From contig OZ023263.1 in the NCBI GenBank assembly GCA_964006375.1, forward strand, positions 130,685,454 through 130,749,453: DNA of 64,000 bases, in the 5' to 3' direction. Below are positions 12,267 through 24,070 of this stretch, piece by piece; the first letter of the stretch is position 1, and each line of letters begins with the position of its first letter. The position numbers and the translations under genes are program-made. This stretch comes from Tillus elongatus. Taxonomy: Eukaryota > Arthropoda > Insecta > Coleoptera > Cleridae. Under the pieces are notes generated by a model. The model was given only the letters and a program-made list of their open reading frames with translations. It had not been told where the DNA came from and searched no databases.

Positions 12267-13760
12267 GGTGAAACGGGTTAGGACATGCCACACAGGCTAG
12301 GTAATGCCACGAAGGCTGGTGCCACAAAGGCTAGTGCCACGAAGGCTAGTGCCACGAAGGCTGGTGCCACGAAGGCTGGACAGGTTAAGGCTAGCTGGAG
12401 AACTGTCTGCAGTGCGTCACGAAGGCTATGGAGTTACCACGAAGCTGACTGGTTCATAGGAATAAAGCTAGTTACAATTAAGGGAAGTGACTCGGGTTAG
12501 GACAGGCCACACAGGCTAGGTAAAGCCACGAAGGCTGGTGCCACGAAGGCTAGTGCCACGAAGGCTGGTGCCACGAAGGCTAGTGCCACGAAGGCTGGTG
12601 CCACGAAGGATGGTGCCACGAAGACTGGACAGGTTAAGGTAAGTTGGAGGACTGTCTGGAGTGCGCCACGAAGGCTATGGGGTTACCGCGAAGCTGGTTG
12701 GTTCATAGGAGTAAAGCTAGTTACAGTTAAGGGGAAGTGACTCGGGTTAGGACATGCCACACAGGCTAGGTAATGCCACGAAGGCTGGTGCCACGAAGGC
12801 TAATGCCACGAAGGCTGCTGCCAAAAAGGCTGGACCAGGTTAAGGCAGTTGGAGGACTGTCTGGAGTGCGCCACGAAGGCTATCGAGTTACCACGATGCT
12901 GGCTGGTTCAAAGGAGTAAAGCTAGTTACAGTTAAGGGGAAGTGACTCGGGTTAGGACATGTCACACAGGCAAGGTAAAGCCACGAAGGCTGGTGCCACG
13001 AAGGCTGGACAGGTTAAGGTCAGTTGGATGACTATCTGGAGTGCGCTACGAAGGCTATGGAGTTACCACGAAGCTGGCTGGTTCATAGCAGTAAAGCTAG
13101 TTGCAGTTAAGGGGAACTGACTCGGGTTAGGACATGCCACACAGGCTAGGTAAAGCCACGAAGGCTGGTGCCACGAAGACTAGTGCCACGAAGGCTGGTG
13201 CCACGAAGGCTGTTGCCACGAAGGCTGTTGCCACGAAGGCTGGTGCCACGAAGGCTGTTGCCACGAAGGCTGTTGCCACGAAGGCTGAACAGGTTAAGGT
13301 CAGTTGGAGGACTGTCTGGAGTGCGCAAGAAGGCTATGGAGTTACCACGAAGCTGACTGGTTCATATGAGTAAAGCTAGTTACAGTTAAGGGGAAGTGAC
13401 TCGGGTTAGGACATGCCACACAGGCTAGGGGCCACAAAGGCTGGTGCCACGAAGGATAGTGCCACGAAGTCTGGTGCCACGAAGGCTAGTGCCACGAAGG
13501 CTGGTGCCACGAAGGCTAGTGCCACGAAGGCTGGTGCCACGAAGGCTGGACAGGTTAAGATCAGTTGGAGGACTGTCTGGTGTGCGCCACGAAAGCTATG
13601 GAGTTACCACGAAGCTGGCTGGTTCATAGGAGTAAAGCTAGTTACAGTTAAGGGGAAGTGACTCGGGTTAGGACATGCCACACAAGCTAGGTAATGCCCG
13701 AAGGCTGGTGCCACGGAGGCTAGTGCCACGAAGGCTGGTGCCACGAAGGCTAGTGCATAT
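12267..13760 (+). repeat. Higher-order minisatellite: seven units carrying 15-bp GCCACGAAGGCTGGT repeats
   Basis: The anchor GGTTAGGACATGCCACACAGG recurs at about 12267, 12495, 12745, 12949, 13125, 13404 and 13665, giving periods of 228, 250, 204, 176, 279 and 261 bp. Length differences come mostly from the number of 15-bp sub-units GCCACGAAGGCT(G/A)GT between the anchor and a constant segment (CAGGTTAAGG...GACTGTCTGGAGTGCG...GTAAAGCTAGTTACAGTTAAGGGGAAGTGACTC). Because 15 is divisible by three, several frames stay open (reading ATKAG, PRRLV or LRGTS repeats). These are not taken as genes. Confidence 0.9.
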
Positions 13761-13764
13761 GAAC

Positions 13765-15012
13765 ATATTCAGCATACTACTTACAAATACATTAGATGCT
13801 AACAGTTTCTCTGAACATCTGTAAGACTAGGGTGCATATATACACATATATACACATACAAGATACACCGCTCATATACAACGAATGAAAGTGGCTTCTG
13901 AGTTAAACTGTTAAAATAACAGGTAACCTATCAAGTTACTCGCTTTGTTTCCACGTACTCAGAACTGCCCTCTTACGGTGACTGGCAACAGTCACCTAAT
14001 CTTAGAACTAGCATATTACCTAGTTGTTAGACTGCACGCTACCTCATGATTTTCCCTTCATTAAAGGGGGGTACATATCCCTATGTTATTCTAACCCCCG
14101 TTCAACAGCGGCTAGTTCAGTATTTATATTAAATTACTTTACTACCCCCTGTATTATAAGTACCTTACTGCCCCTGGTATTATTACCACCTTACACAACT
14201 CTTTGCATCATAGTTCATTGGCTACTCATTGTAGAGTAAGTACTTTACTAGCCTGTTACTTAATTCTGGCGTAAGAATTACAAGAGTTACGTTCGTGTTA
14301 TTATTCATGGTGTAATATTTACAGAGTGACGTTTTATTATTTATTTAATAGGCAAAGGGTAGCAGTACAGTCTATCTCAATAATAGTAACTGATAACAGT
14401 ATTATCGTTCATACCTGCGGCGTTCTTGAAGTCCTCAATGGTCAGGTACATTACTCTTAGTTCACATCTTATTTACACACACACACAATACAAGTAGCAA
14501 GTTCTGATTTCCACATTCCATTTACTAGACTCGATGAAAGAACATAACGGAATAATCCTCGTTAAAAACCATATCACTGGGTTCCTCTTGTCGTTCCCTC
14601 TTTCGTCTCCGCACCGGCTTCACATGCCATCGGGTTATCCACTCCAGACTAATAAATCAAAGTGGGTGCGAGAGAACAGACCGGGGAACGTAAATACTGA
14701 CTCCGAATAAAACATATAAACTACATTTTATTCCTAAACTAATAACGACGTGTTGTAAATAGTGGTGGTAACATATATTAGGAACAAAGTAAGATAACAA
14801 GTGCAATAAACGGGTATCCTAAGAATAAACTCTCCCAAAACGCCAAAGAGACAAATATTTTTGTCTAATAAAATTTGGTATTAATTTTTCAAACATTTAT
14901 CCTCCTTCAGTTTTATTTCATTTATTTCACGTAGCGCAATTTTGCTAAAATCGTGTCGTTTATAAGCAAGGTAAGGACTTCGTACGTGTCCAACATCATA
15001 TAATACACGCGA
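13765..15012. other. No gene recognised
   Basis: Mixed-composition DNA after the minisatellite. A short stem is formed by GGTGACTGGCAACAGTCACC near 13977. No coding frame with a recognisable motif was found. Confidence 0.35.
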
Positions 15013-15069
15013 TAGAAGCCTTAACACACACACATGGTAGTGAATCCTAACTACCATGTGTGTGTTAAG

Positions 15070-15133
<64 letters not shown>

Positions 15134-15176
15134 CTGAGCAAATTACATTTCTGCACAGCCAGAAATGTAATTTGCT
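15013..15176. repeat. (TG)n microsatellite flanked by two hairpins
   Basis: (TG)n runs from about 15071 to 15131. To its left, TTAACACACACACATGGTAG and CTACCATGTGTGTGTTAA form an inverted repeat around 10 nt. To its right, 15137-15153 (AGCAAATTACATTTCTG) and 15160-15176 form a perfect 17-bp stem with a 6-nt loop. Confidence 0.85.
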
Positions 15177-16399
15177 TAGCAAGAGTATGTTCTTAGTAGT
15201 TGTCAGTTTGCAGTATTATAGTTATATACAAATCCAGGACCTTCTGCATAGTAAACCGACATTCTACTTGCTCAATATTTTATAGTAAATATAAATGCAT
15301 GAATTAAATCAAAGTATAACAAACACAATACTTGGATTTTATTTATGTTTCTATGCCTTCAAGTAAATTCGTAATTTTTCATTTCCCGCTATTTGTAACA
15401 TAAACAGAAACGGAGTTAATTTTTGAAGGTGTTACAAATACATAATGCCATCAGGAACTTAGCTTTCAAATAAAATGTAGATAAGACTGGTTAGTAATAC
15501 TTATGTGTTAATTTCCAATAAAACATACAGAGTAATTTCAATATTATGATTTACTCAATTATAAGTAAAACGCTATAAACTGAAACTAGAAGCTTGAAAG
15601 AGTTCATTGCTGTGTCACGTGACATTGTCCTGCACGATAGGCAGGACTGATGCCATCTGTCACATTCTGATATACCGTCAAGGTTGGGCCCAACCCTGAT
15701 GCCAATCATGTACATTGTTTGGCTGGCCAGCCAAACAATGGAGCTTATTTATCAATAACGGAATCTAAAAGAGTTCAACCGATGACAGTTTTAGGGGACA
15801 ATTTAATGGTATTTCTGAGAAAATTTCTGATCTACTGCTAGTCGCAATGTATTCGAAATATAATCATTACCCGGTTAAACTTTCACACCGACTAAATTAT
15901 CTGCTGACGTTTTTTTTTTCATTAAAAAAGAGAACCACATCAGATTTAGGATTTCCAACAACCCCATCTGCATCGAAGTCAAAAATATAGTTGTGTGAAA
16001 AATGGTTGATCAGGAAAATTCTGCAGGGAATGCTTTGGGATCTCTTTTCACGGCTAGATATGATGAGTGTTTACCATAGTTTTTTCCTTACAATCTTTCC
16101 ATCATCATCAATTTGTCTAACAAACTTATCCAAAGTGATATTTACACTAATTGAGTTTGACAGTGCTTGCTTTTATATGTCGTTGATGAAGTTAAGTCGT
16201 TTTATCTTCTATCTATAATTGTATGCGTTAAATCGGATGCTAGAAAGATTCTGTTATAAAATGATTTTTTGCCAAAATATGTTAATATTATTGTTTGAGA
16301 CAATTTTTTCTTTAGCTTATCCACATCGTTATAATTTTTCTTCCAAACTTATCCAAAGCCATCGTCGCACTGGTAGTGCACAATAAAAATGATGTTTGT
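15177..16399. other. No gene; contains palindromes
   Basis: AT-rich DNA. Holds a 14-bp palindrome GGTTGGGCCCAACC (15682-15695) and the 28-bp palindrome at 15713-15740. No coding frame recognised. Confidence 0.4.
15713..15740. repeat. Perfect 28-bp palindrome
   Basis: CATTGTTTGGCTGG followed directly by its exact reverse complement, with no loop. It could extrude as a cruciform or be a symmetric protein-binding site. Confidence 0.9.
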
Positions 16400-17377
16400 T
16401 TATACAATTATCTCTCTACCTCAACTCTTCAATTACTAAAACAATCTCATTATCATTGCCGTTATTGCCAGCATTTCTAGATTCAAAAAGGAGTCTCAAT
16501 CTGTCAACTAACTCGTCAGGATCGGCCCAGTAAAGATAGTTTGTCGACTTTTCATTCCACGTCATAAGTCCCTGTTCTGTGTGCGTTCTTGTAGGAAACG
16601 TAAAAGTAGGTTGTGAACCAGAGTGGGGGCGTTTCACATTTGGTTTACAATCCTCCTCTACTTTTTGGATTTATTACCGGCAATTTGCTCATTTGGATTA
16701 TAGTTTATGCGATTTGCATTGGTTCGCTTTATAATGTCATTATAGTCGTACGCATCTTTATCCGTATATCAGATGGGCTCTTTCTTAAAAAGTTGTTCGT
16801 ATAGACCTGGACTACCTTTATATTTGACTCCCTTAATAACGATATCATTCTTATCAAAATTAACTACAGAGTCTCTGATGTGAAATTTGTCAGTCATTAA
16901 GTTATGTCGTATTCCGCATTTATGGTTGAAACGATCGTTAGTGTATCTTATCATCTCTTCAACATTTTGCCTAGGTAGTGCTGAATGTTGTTGTAAATAG
17001 ACAATAAAGAAGGATCATTCTATCAATATCTGCTCTTGCACTTTCAAGAATATTTGCTAAGGTGTCAGAAATTTCAGATTGTGCAGAAAACACTAAAAAA
17101 AAATATCGAAAATTCGGGTGCAAATAAGCTTTGAGTTTGTTGTGATGAAGCGGCATTTGTAGGAGTCGACATTTTTTGTTTTTCCTCTTTAGGTTCAACC
17201 TTTGGAATGATCTTTCCTGTTTTTATATCAGTAATAAGTCTTTTTGAGGTTCGGAGATGGGGTTCAAGTCCTCTTCTCCGTTGAGTGAAGATTCCAAAAT
17301 ATCAGCTTTTAAACTTTGTAATTTCCGTTTCAAAGCTTTTCTCGTTTTTGGAAGTTCTCTGGTAACGTTTTCACTCA
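16400..17377 (-). pseudogene. Virus-type element protein of unknown function, broken
   Basis: A frame can be followed with interruptions on the minus strand from an ATG at 17377. The N-terminal part is Lys/Glu-rich. A clearer segment at 16954-16772 contains a KYKGSPGLYEQLF motif, and a downstream segment at 16637-16416 ends in a WADPDELVDRLRLLF stretch. I recognise the central motif as typical of a protein encoded beside a packaging-ATPase-like gene in Maverick/Polinton-like insertions of arthropod genomes. The function is not known to me. Frame changes occur near 17250, 17100, 16970 and 16770, and there is a stop after 16772, so it is a relic. Placement directly downstream of the ATPase-like relic on the same strand supports a shared element. 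Confidence 0.45.
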
Positions 17378-17419
17378 TCTTGTTCACTTGTTTGGCATAT
17401 ACTGATGAACTAAAATCTT

Positions 17420-18060
17420 AATTATTCTATATATAAAAAATGTCAAAACCTTTCCTATATGAGCAGGGAATTCCTTATTTATAACAAAAAACCCAAACTA
17501 CTCTTTCCACACTGAGAACACAAATCGTTAAATTTCTGAAACGGCATGTCAACATTAACGTGTCTGTCATACAACCTGTTTCAAATTAGTGTTATCTTGT
17601 TTGAATCTGATCAACAAATTTGCACTATCTCGAAGCAGCTGTTTCGGTATTGAAGAATATGTATGACACAAATAAAAGCAATCAGCTTTATTGTGACGCC
17701 CGAAACAAAAATAGCCCCTGATAATGCTTTGATTACAACAAACTATGTCATCGAATTAATTACTGATCAGGGGTAATTATTTGATTTCCGTCATCGTATC
17801 CAGAATAGCCGATCTCTTTCTTGGTTGCATAAGAGATCTGAGATATTGTTATTTTGGTTGGTTCAAGGACTTAGAATACACATATATATTTTCAAATCTA
17901 AGACCGTTCGCACGTAAACCATAACATTTGTTTTTCCACAACCAGATACGCCTACTAAAATGCCTCTCTTAATATCATTCATCAACGTGCCAAGTCTATT
18001 ACATTTTTCACGTCCAAAGGTCTTCATGGTTTTTGATGGGTAATTGCAACTTTTGCTGTT
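17420..18060 (-). pseudogene. FtsK/HerA-like packaging ATPase relic (Maverick/Polinton-like), broken
   Basis: The minus strand from about 18030 encodes a Walker A loop, GVSGCGKTN, close to the N-terminus and preceded by a hydrophobic strand (GILV). Downstream pieces in other frames keep conserved family segments, including a tyrosine-rich YVYSKSL stretch near 17875 and an FYLCHTYSSIPK-type stretch near 17670. Proteins of this type are packaging-ATPase-like and are found in Maverick/Polinton-like elements and related dsDNA viruses, where they would load DNA into a capsid. Many stops and at least four frame changes show long decay. The capsid-like frames at 22700 and 27250 may come from the same kind of element. 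Confidence 0.5.
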
Positions 18061-18251
18061 CCGCTCTCATGTTACAGTATGCATCGGACAAATGGGAGAA
18101 ATAACTTATAAAGCAAGTGTGGATGCCGCCGAAAAGTTGATGTTTACGAGATAGAAACAGACATAGAGGTTACTGCTGCACTGCTGATTTTAGTATAATC
18201 AAAAGTATGGCAACCCACTTACGAAATTTGTCACAATTGTCTTCCAACGCG

Positions 18252-18630
18252 AGATAGATGAACCCAAACAACAGCGGTTTATTATAAACAACATTGTAGC
18301 AACTGAGTATGCAGACACCAGAGTCAGCGGATCCAAATATCATCATGGGAAGCTACGCCGCAAAGCGTGAGAAGCTGAGTCAGCAGTGTAGAAGTCACCT
18401 CTAAAGACAATAGTGCCACTCCCCAGGGACTATTATAAATAGATAGCTCGCCTTCTGTGGGGCGTCCATTCTTGTCCCACACTCAATATTTGCACATCAC
18501 GTGCTGCGGTATTATATTTTATTATTAAGTTACACTTATGTTGATACCTATTTTTCTTATTATATTAATTGTTCAATTGTCAAATATATATTCTTTAAAA
18601 AACATAAACGTGTTAACCGTGAAGTTAAGT
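18252..18630 (+). promoter_or_regulatory. 5' LTR of element C, with TATA box
   Basis: Begins AGATAGATG after CGCG and ends GTTAAGT just before GGCGCAGCCG. A TATA-like TATTATAAAT is at 18431-18440, placed similarly to ACTATAAAGAGG in element A's LTR. The primer-binding site TGGCGCAGCCG follows at 18630-18640 and resembles the TGGCGCAGT-type site used by insect errantiviruses. Confidence 0.7.
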
Positions 18631-18865
18631 GGCGCAGCCGTTTGTATCGGGTAGAAAATTATATCGGATATTGATTTTTAAGCTTATTGACGCTTCATAA
18701 CCGGTCCAAGAACCCAGCAATCCAAGTAAGATCCAATCAGTATAGAAACAGAGCCAAGCAATTCAATGGAAGTAGTAGCACTAATTGTTTTGTAAGTGTT
18801 TGCTACTTTCCAATTTTTATCCTTTCTATCCATTTTTTTTTAAATTGTGTATTGTCAATAATTGT

Positions 18866-19875
18866 ATGTCTAACTCAGACGAGGAAATAAGATATGTATT
18901 AAATTTAGAGTATGGATTAAGTCAAGTAAGCATTAATCAGAGTACTAACTAGTTACCTAAATGTGCAAATAACTCAGAAATCAATAACATAAATATGGCA
19001 GATCAATTTTAGGAATTTGATTTGAAAGCAATTGCCGAATTTGACGGCCAACTGGCAAATGTGGGAACTTTTTAAAATCAGTAGACATTTGAGGCAAGCG
19101 ATAGTTCAAAATTTTACTGATTAACGTGACGACACTAGTTTGTTAGGGGAAATTTTGCAACTAAGACAAAAACCGAATGAAGATGCATGATCGTTTAGTA
19201 ACCGGTGAAGGCATATAGAACAGATTTTAATTTCAAACCTCATCTCAAGTGAAAATAACGAAGCCATTCGAGCTTTGAAAATGACGATCTATCAGCAACA
19301 AACACTAAAAACATTCTTAGGAGGATTACGCAACCCTCTCGGAATGACGTTGCGGGCATTGAACAAGCGTTGAAGTTCATATTCGCTGAAGAAAACTGTG
19401 ATTATAAAAATAAATCGCCACACAAGCAACAATCCCACACAAACAGACCTGACACACAAAAACTACCGTTTTATCAAAGGCAACAAACGCCACAGTTCAA
19501 TAGTATGCAATTTCAGAGGCCTTTCCAGCCAAACTTTAGATCATATAACCAAAACAATAATCAAACCAGACCCAATTTCACATAAACTACCCAATCAAAT
19601 CAATTCAGGTGCCCAAATTACAATCCAAATAACCCACATAACAGACAATATCCACAGGCTATGGATATAAGTGTTGCAAATTCGAGGTTAAACCGACAAA
19701 ATTCAACACAAGTTAGGAATTTACCACGAGTACGTAGAGAGTAATTACATCATACCGATGTTTATAACGACAAAACAAATTGTAATGAAAATACGTTAGC
19801 AAATTCTTATAATGAATTAGATTACGATATAATGAATCAGGAATTATCAGTAGCTGAACAATATGACTAAGTACA
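18866..19875 (+). pseudogene. gag relic of element C
   Basis: Starts at ATG 18866 with MSDSEEE-like acidic sequence (here MSNSDEEI), as in element A. Recognisable fragments in changing frames match element A's Gag: a DLKAIAEFDGQLANVG segment near 19025, a segment resembling Gag helices near 19130-19320, and LGGLRNPLG..IEQALKFIFAEENCDYKN near 19318-19400, followed by an Asn/Gln-rich tail. Part of the capsid region between about 19075 and 19085 is deleted relative to element A. Numerous stops and shifts. Confidence 0.75.
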
Positions 19876-19915
19876 ATAAAATTTTTGCAATAGCAGGGCC
19901 ATCAGAGGACGCACT

Positions 19916-20101
19916 GTGATAGATATTAATCATTTCAGTACATTATGCCGGCTACCTTACGTGGATCTGAAGGAAATAAAAGGTGAATTATTGTTAGGGA
20001 GCGGCTTATCAAAAATTCTATTTAATCCAATAGTAGCTTATCATAATTTTGCGAATAATATATTCGAGAAAATATTTCATTTAAAAACCGCACATGTATA
20101 A
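19916..20101 (+). pseudogene. Protease relic of element C, left part
   Basis: Plus-strand frame with an aspartic-protease-like LLLGSGLSKILFNPI segment where D-(S/T)-G-A/L would be expected. The active-site Asp appears replaced by Gly, so it would be inactive. The frame is cut near 20102 by the nested terminal-repeat element and seems to resume after 21245. Confidence 0.55.
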
Positions 20102-21245
20102 CCGTATAACGACATTTTATTTATAACAAAAATTAATGCCTGAACGTTGGGCGCAAGTATAACGAAAATTAATGCCCCAACGTTCTGGAGACAGTATAAC
20201 CTAATTAAAATTGCCTGAAAATTGACAATGAATCACATTTATAAAAAACTCAATCTGGCCGCTCAGTCAAGGCATAAGCGTTAATTCAAATCGAATACAG
20301 GGGAATGAGCTTTAGCACTTGGCAGGGTGTGAGATATACAAATAAAAATTCAGAGTACAATAAAATAGATTTATTCAAAATTATCACAGTTATACAATGC
20401 TGCTCGCTCCGAACTGATCAAATTCAAATCAATGATAAAAAATGATTTAATACTAAATTAACCTTGAATATTGTCTAGATGAATTGTTATATATTTAGAT
20501 TTTAGAGAAAAGATGTTACAGATAGGTGATGTACTTAACTTTTATGCAATTCAGACTGCTGCCCTGGAAGTGGCAAGTTGAATCCACCAAGAACAGGATG
20601 TTAGGGAAGCCCCATTGTGCTCATATCTTCCCGCCGGAGCAGCTGGGGTGGGGCTTCCTTGTGGTGGTAGCTTCGACGACCTGGCACACCGGAGATTCCT
20701 CTCGGAGGTGGATTGGCAGCTCAAAATTGATGTCGTTTTGCCCCTGGAGCAACTGTGATGTCCACAATGATGGATGTTCTATATTTTAGATTCTTCGGAA
20801 TGATGCCCAGGTAGTACGGGTGCTCTTTTCCATAGGGAGGCGCATACCTGACTGTGGATCCCAGGATAAGGGGTTCCCGGCAGATAGGTCCCCTAATGAC
20901 GGTTGTTCGGTCTCCCAATGACGGGGTGCTATATCGGCATGCTGTTTTCTTCGGAGTATTTAATTACGTAGTGACATCTTATTAAGTTGGATTCTCACAA
21001 GAAAAGAGTATAACGAAATTTAAATATAACAAGACTAATGCCTGAACGTTGGGCGCAAGTATAACGAAAATTTATGCCCCAACGTTCTGGAGACAATATA
21101 ACTTAATTAAAAAAATATATAAAAAACTCAATTTTGCTGCTCAGTCAAGGCATAAGCTTCAAGTCAAATTGAATACAGGGCATGAATTTTAGCACTTACG
21201 TTTGGCAGGGTGTGAGATAAACAAATAAAAATTCAGAGTACAATA
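20102..21245. mobile_element. Nested element with about 250-bp direct terminal repeats (TRIM-like)
   Basis: Direct repeats 20102-20366 and 21005-21245 share GTATAACGA, the block TGCCTGAACGTTGGGCGCAAG, GCTCAGTCAAGGCATAAGC, GGCAGGGTGTGAGAT and a final AATTCAGAGTACAATA. They flank about 640 bp of more GC-rich DNA without a recognisable coding domain (short minus frame at 20918-20721). The position inside element C's protease shows a later insertion. Small size and terminal direct repeats suggest a terminal-repeat retrotransposon in miniature, but no primer-binding site or target duplication could be fixed. Confidence 0.6.
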
Positions 21246-22680
21246 CTCAAAAAGGGCTAATATAGTTTTGAATTCAATATCAAACGATACACAAGAATTC
21301 TGTCTATTTAATTTTAATGACGGGTATAGTGGATTACTCGGGATCGTCTTTTAAACAAAAAATGAAGCTAGAATACATTTTAAGAACCGAAAATTACACG
21401 TAAAGAATAAATGCATTAACATTAAATTACCAATTGAAGGATATGTAAAAATGCCACATAAATATAGTGAAATTTCAGAAAAAGGCCAACGCATATGGCA
21501 TCGCCAATAACTTAGAATTGAATCACATAATAGGGAACCAGTACTTTAATTGTAATAATGAACTTGTCTTGGTTTACTACCATATACAATGCAGATATAG
21601 CAACGCACAAAAACCAAACGGACAAAGGCCGAGCAAACAGATTATATAATTACAATGCCGAAAGGCGCACGTATGCAGCTAGCAAGGCAGAACAGAGTTA
21701 TAAACAAAGATCACATTACGAGCCTTTAAACAATTATCAGATTAATCATCACAATGAATCCGTAAACGATATAATATATAAGACGGTTAATCTAAATAAT
21801 ATGAGAATCAATCATAAAACCAAATTAAACCAAAGTAACGTAATTAGTCAAATAAACACAGAATATTTAAATGACGAAGAGAGGCGTATTAACAAATCTT
21901 TTAACAGAATACCAAGAGAGTTTTAAATAAGGACGAACCATTAACACATACAAACGTAATAAAACATAGGATAAGGTCAACAGACGAAATACAGGTGCAC
22001 TCAAAATTAGACAGTTACCCGTATGTACACAAACCTGAAGTGAACAAACAAATAAACGGCATGTTAGACAAAAAATTATCAGACACAGTCATAGTCTATT
22101 TACCAGTCCCATTTGGGTTGTTTCAAAAAAATTTAACAAGAGCGGGAAACAAAAATGGAGAATCGTAGTGGACTACAGAAAGTTAAACGAAAAAAACAAT
22201 ACCGGAGAGACACCCAATTCCTAAAATTAGACAAATTGGGACGTCCTAATACTTCTCAACCATAGATTTAGTCTCGGGCTACCACCAAATTGAAATAGAC
22301 CCCAGGGACATAGAAAAAACAGCGTTTACAAGTGATATTGGACATTTCGAATATCTCAGAACGCCGTTCGGTTTAGCAGGAGCCTCAGCAACGTTTTCTA
22401 GACTAATGGAGAGCATTAATAGGTAAACATGCCTTGTATATATGGATGACGTAATAATATTCTCAATATCACGCAGGAACATATAGAAAAGCTAAGGTTA
22501 GTATTCGAACGTTTCAGACAAAGTAATTTAAAAATACAACTCGATAACAGCGATTTTCTAAAAAAAAAGAAGCCGAGTTTTTAGGACATAAAATAACCCA
22601 AGACGAAACTACACCAAATCCAAAAAAAATGGACGCCGTATGGAAATTCTCTATTCCTAAAACACCAAACGATCATTTTT
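21246..22680 (+). pseudogene. Protease tail and reverse-transcriptase relic of element C
   Basis: An open stretch at 21558-21926 is the linker between protease and RT. From about 21930 the plus strand holds RT pieces: [13 protein letters not shown] near 22170, [16 protein letters not shown] near 22255, [16 protein letters not shown] near 22350 and LVYMDDVIIFS (catalytic Y-x-D-D) near 22432. Stops and frameshifts occur at about 22170, 22245, 22425 and 22470. RNase H and integrase are missing because the element breaks off near 22680. Confidence 0.8.
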
Positions 22681-22699
22681 AGGACTTATATGATATTAC

Positions 22700-23540
22700 C
22701 GAAAATTGGTTGCAAAATGTCGGATGGTTCCCCAAAAGCAAAGGAAGAGAAGCTGAACCTCTAAAAATGGATAACATTTCAACGTTTGTACTCTTCTTCA
22801 CATTTAATGGGATTTTTTGAAGATTATCGCAAGATTATTATAGATATCAAACAAAAATTAGTTCTCATTAGAAGTACTGACGACCTAGACGCTGTCATCT
22901 ACATTGAAGATCCCGCATATGTCTCTAGTTGCAGATAAGCCAAAATTTCAGCTTGATAGAATATACTGGAATGTTCCTCATGTTGCACCTTCCATTTTTC
23001 AACAATTGCATCTTTCTAAGCTAATTAAAAAAACATTGACATTCCCCACGCTTTTAGAAGTTGGGAACTAATAGTATATCCAGCTTTACCTCAAACAACA
23101 AGACATACTTGACCGGTGAAGACAAGCACGCAACTCGAATCACACAGTCACATAATTGCAGGTTTTTAAAAGGCCAGGAAAGGAGATGTTAAAAAAGACA
23201 TGGGCAAGTTTGATCATTGAAACCTACGAAACTTTAGAGTTTTCCTCAATAGTGAAAGGTACCCGTACCATGATTTCAATTAAAATTACGATGAAAATAG
23301 TGTCGAGTCACTTTACGACATGTATTCAAAATTTCAACCTTATTACGAAAAAGAAAACCAACCAATGAATTAAAGAGATTGCTCCACTAGTGCATATAGA
23401 CTGTTCCCGACAAAAATATGCTCTCCAGTCAGGGACTGTTGTGCGAATTGAATTTAAAACGAACACTGCCATTCCGAAAGATACTTCCGCTTACTTCATC
23501 ACAATAAATTTTTTCTCTACAAACCACTGACAAAAATCGT
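22700..23540 (+). pseudogene. Capsid-like protein relic of a virus-type element, copy 1
   Basis: Plus-strand fragments in several frames look like one broken protein: DRIYWNVPHVAP near 22955, a short stretch near 23090 and, in another frame, IDCSRQKYALQSGTV followed by KDTSAYFITI near 23395-23500. The last part aligns by eye with the end of the frame at 27250-27862, so the two are homologous. I associate this family with capsid-like proteins of Maverick/Polinton-like insertions in arthropods; I cannot confirm the fold. Multiple stops and frame changes. It directly follows the break point of element C. Confidence 0.42.
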
Positions 23541-23845
23541 AAAACATGTGTAGAGGAACTAAATTCGTTCACTCTTCGCATGCCTGCATGATTAAAGCAA
23601 TTACATCCAAATATTTTCACTCATTTTAGTTATGTGCTTCACATTTAAGGATGTCTTGAAGACGCACATAAGAAATTTAAAGAAGCTAAAATGTCAAAAA
23701 GTACTACTGTGTGATGAATAAGATTGTTAAAAACTTTTCTAAACTTAAGTTATAAAAATTGTATTAATTCTTGATGTGCAAGGTTCAGATTAGAAAATAA
23801 TAAATTTCTTCCTAAAGGATTGGCAGCGTTTGATGGAATAAGAAT

Positions 23846-24070
23846 TTGCCACTTTTCAGTATAGATCCCTTCCACCGAATATCAAGACAAGTTAAATGTC
23901 TTATCAATTATCATAAATGCATCGATTGCAAAAGAGGTTTCACTCCAGTTCACAATTTTGGTGAAATTGTCAACGCCCTCCCTAGAAACGTTAACTACGT
24001 GTATGTGAAAGGAAAAAAAAGCTTCCTACATTATAAAATATTATGCCACACCAGTTCTGGAACACGATGA
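23846..24070 (+). pseudogene. Possible small protein relic of the same virus-type element
   Basis: A 74-codon frame with a short NVNYVYVKGKK stretch, a pattern I associate loosely with small proteins of Maverick/Polinton-like insertions. Two cysteines (C-x2-C) occur before it. It follows capsid-like copy 1 on the same strand. Weak evidence; it may be chance. Confidence 0.25.

Larger units (their letters stand above)
18252..22680 (+). mobile_element. Ty3/gypsy retrotransposon C, decayed, 3' truncated
   Basis: The order is 5' LTR, primer-binding site, gag relic, protease relic interrupted by a nested insertion, then reverse-transcriptase relic. The sequence stops resembling pol near 22680, where unrelated DNA starts; no 3' LTR is seen. 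The LTR start (AGATAGATGAACCCAAACAA) and gag match those of element A (55257-61716), so the two belong to one family. CGCG lies immediately left of the LTR at 18248-18251. Confidence 0.8.

Noticed and set aside
12285..13661. Open frames with ATKAG, PRRLV or LRGTS repeats
   Set aside because: They come from a 15-bp tandem repeat that leaves several frames open on both strands. No start context, no non-repeat domain and differing C-terminal ends.
11385..13760. CRISPR-like array
   Set aside because: Units are contiguous tandem repeats with no unique spacers of constant length, in an animal-type sequence.
14881..15285. His-Thr and Cys-Val repeat frames
   Set aside because: Translation of the (TG)n microsatellite.
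20526..20918. Frames of 87 and 65 codons on opposite strands
   Set aside because: They lie in the GC-richer middle of the nested terminal-repeat element, overlap each other, and show no motif.
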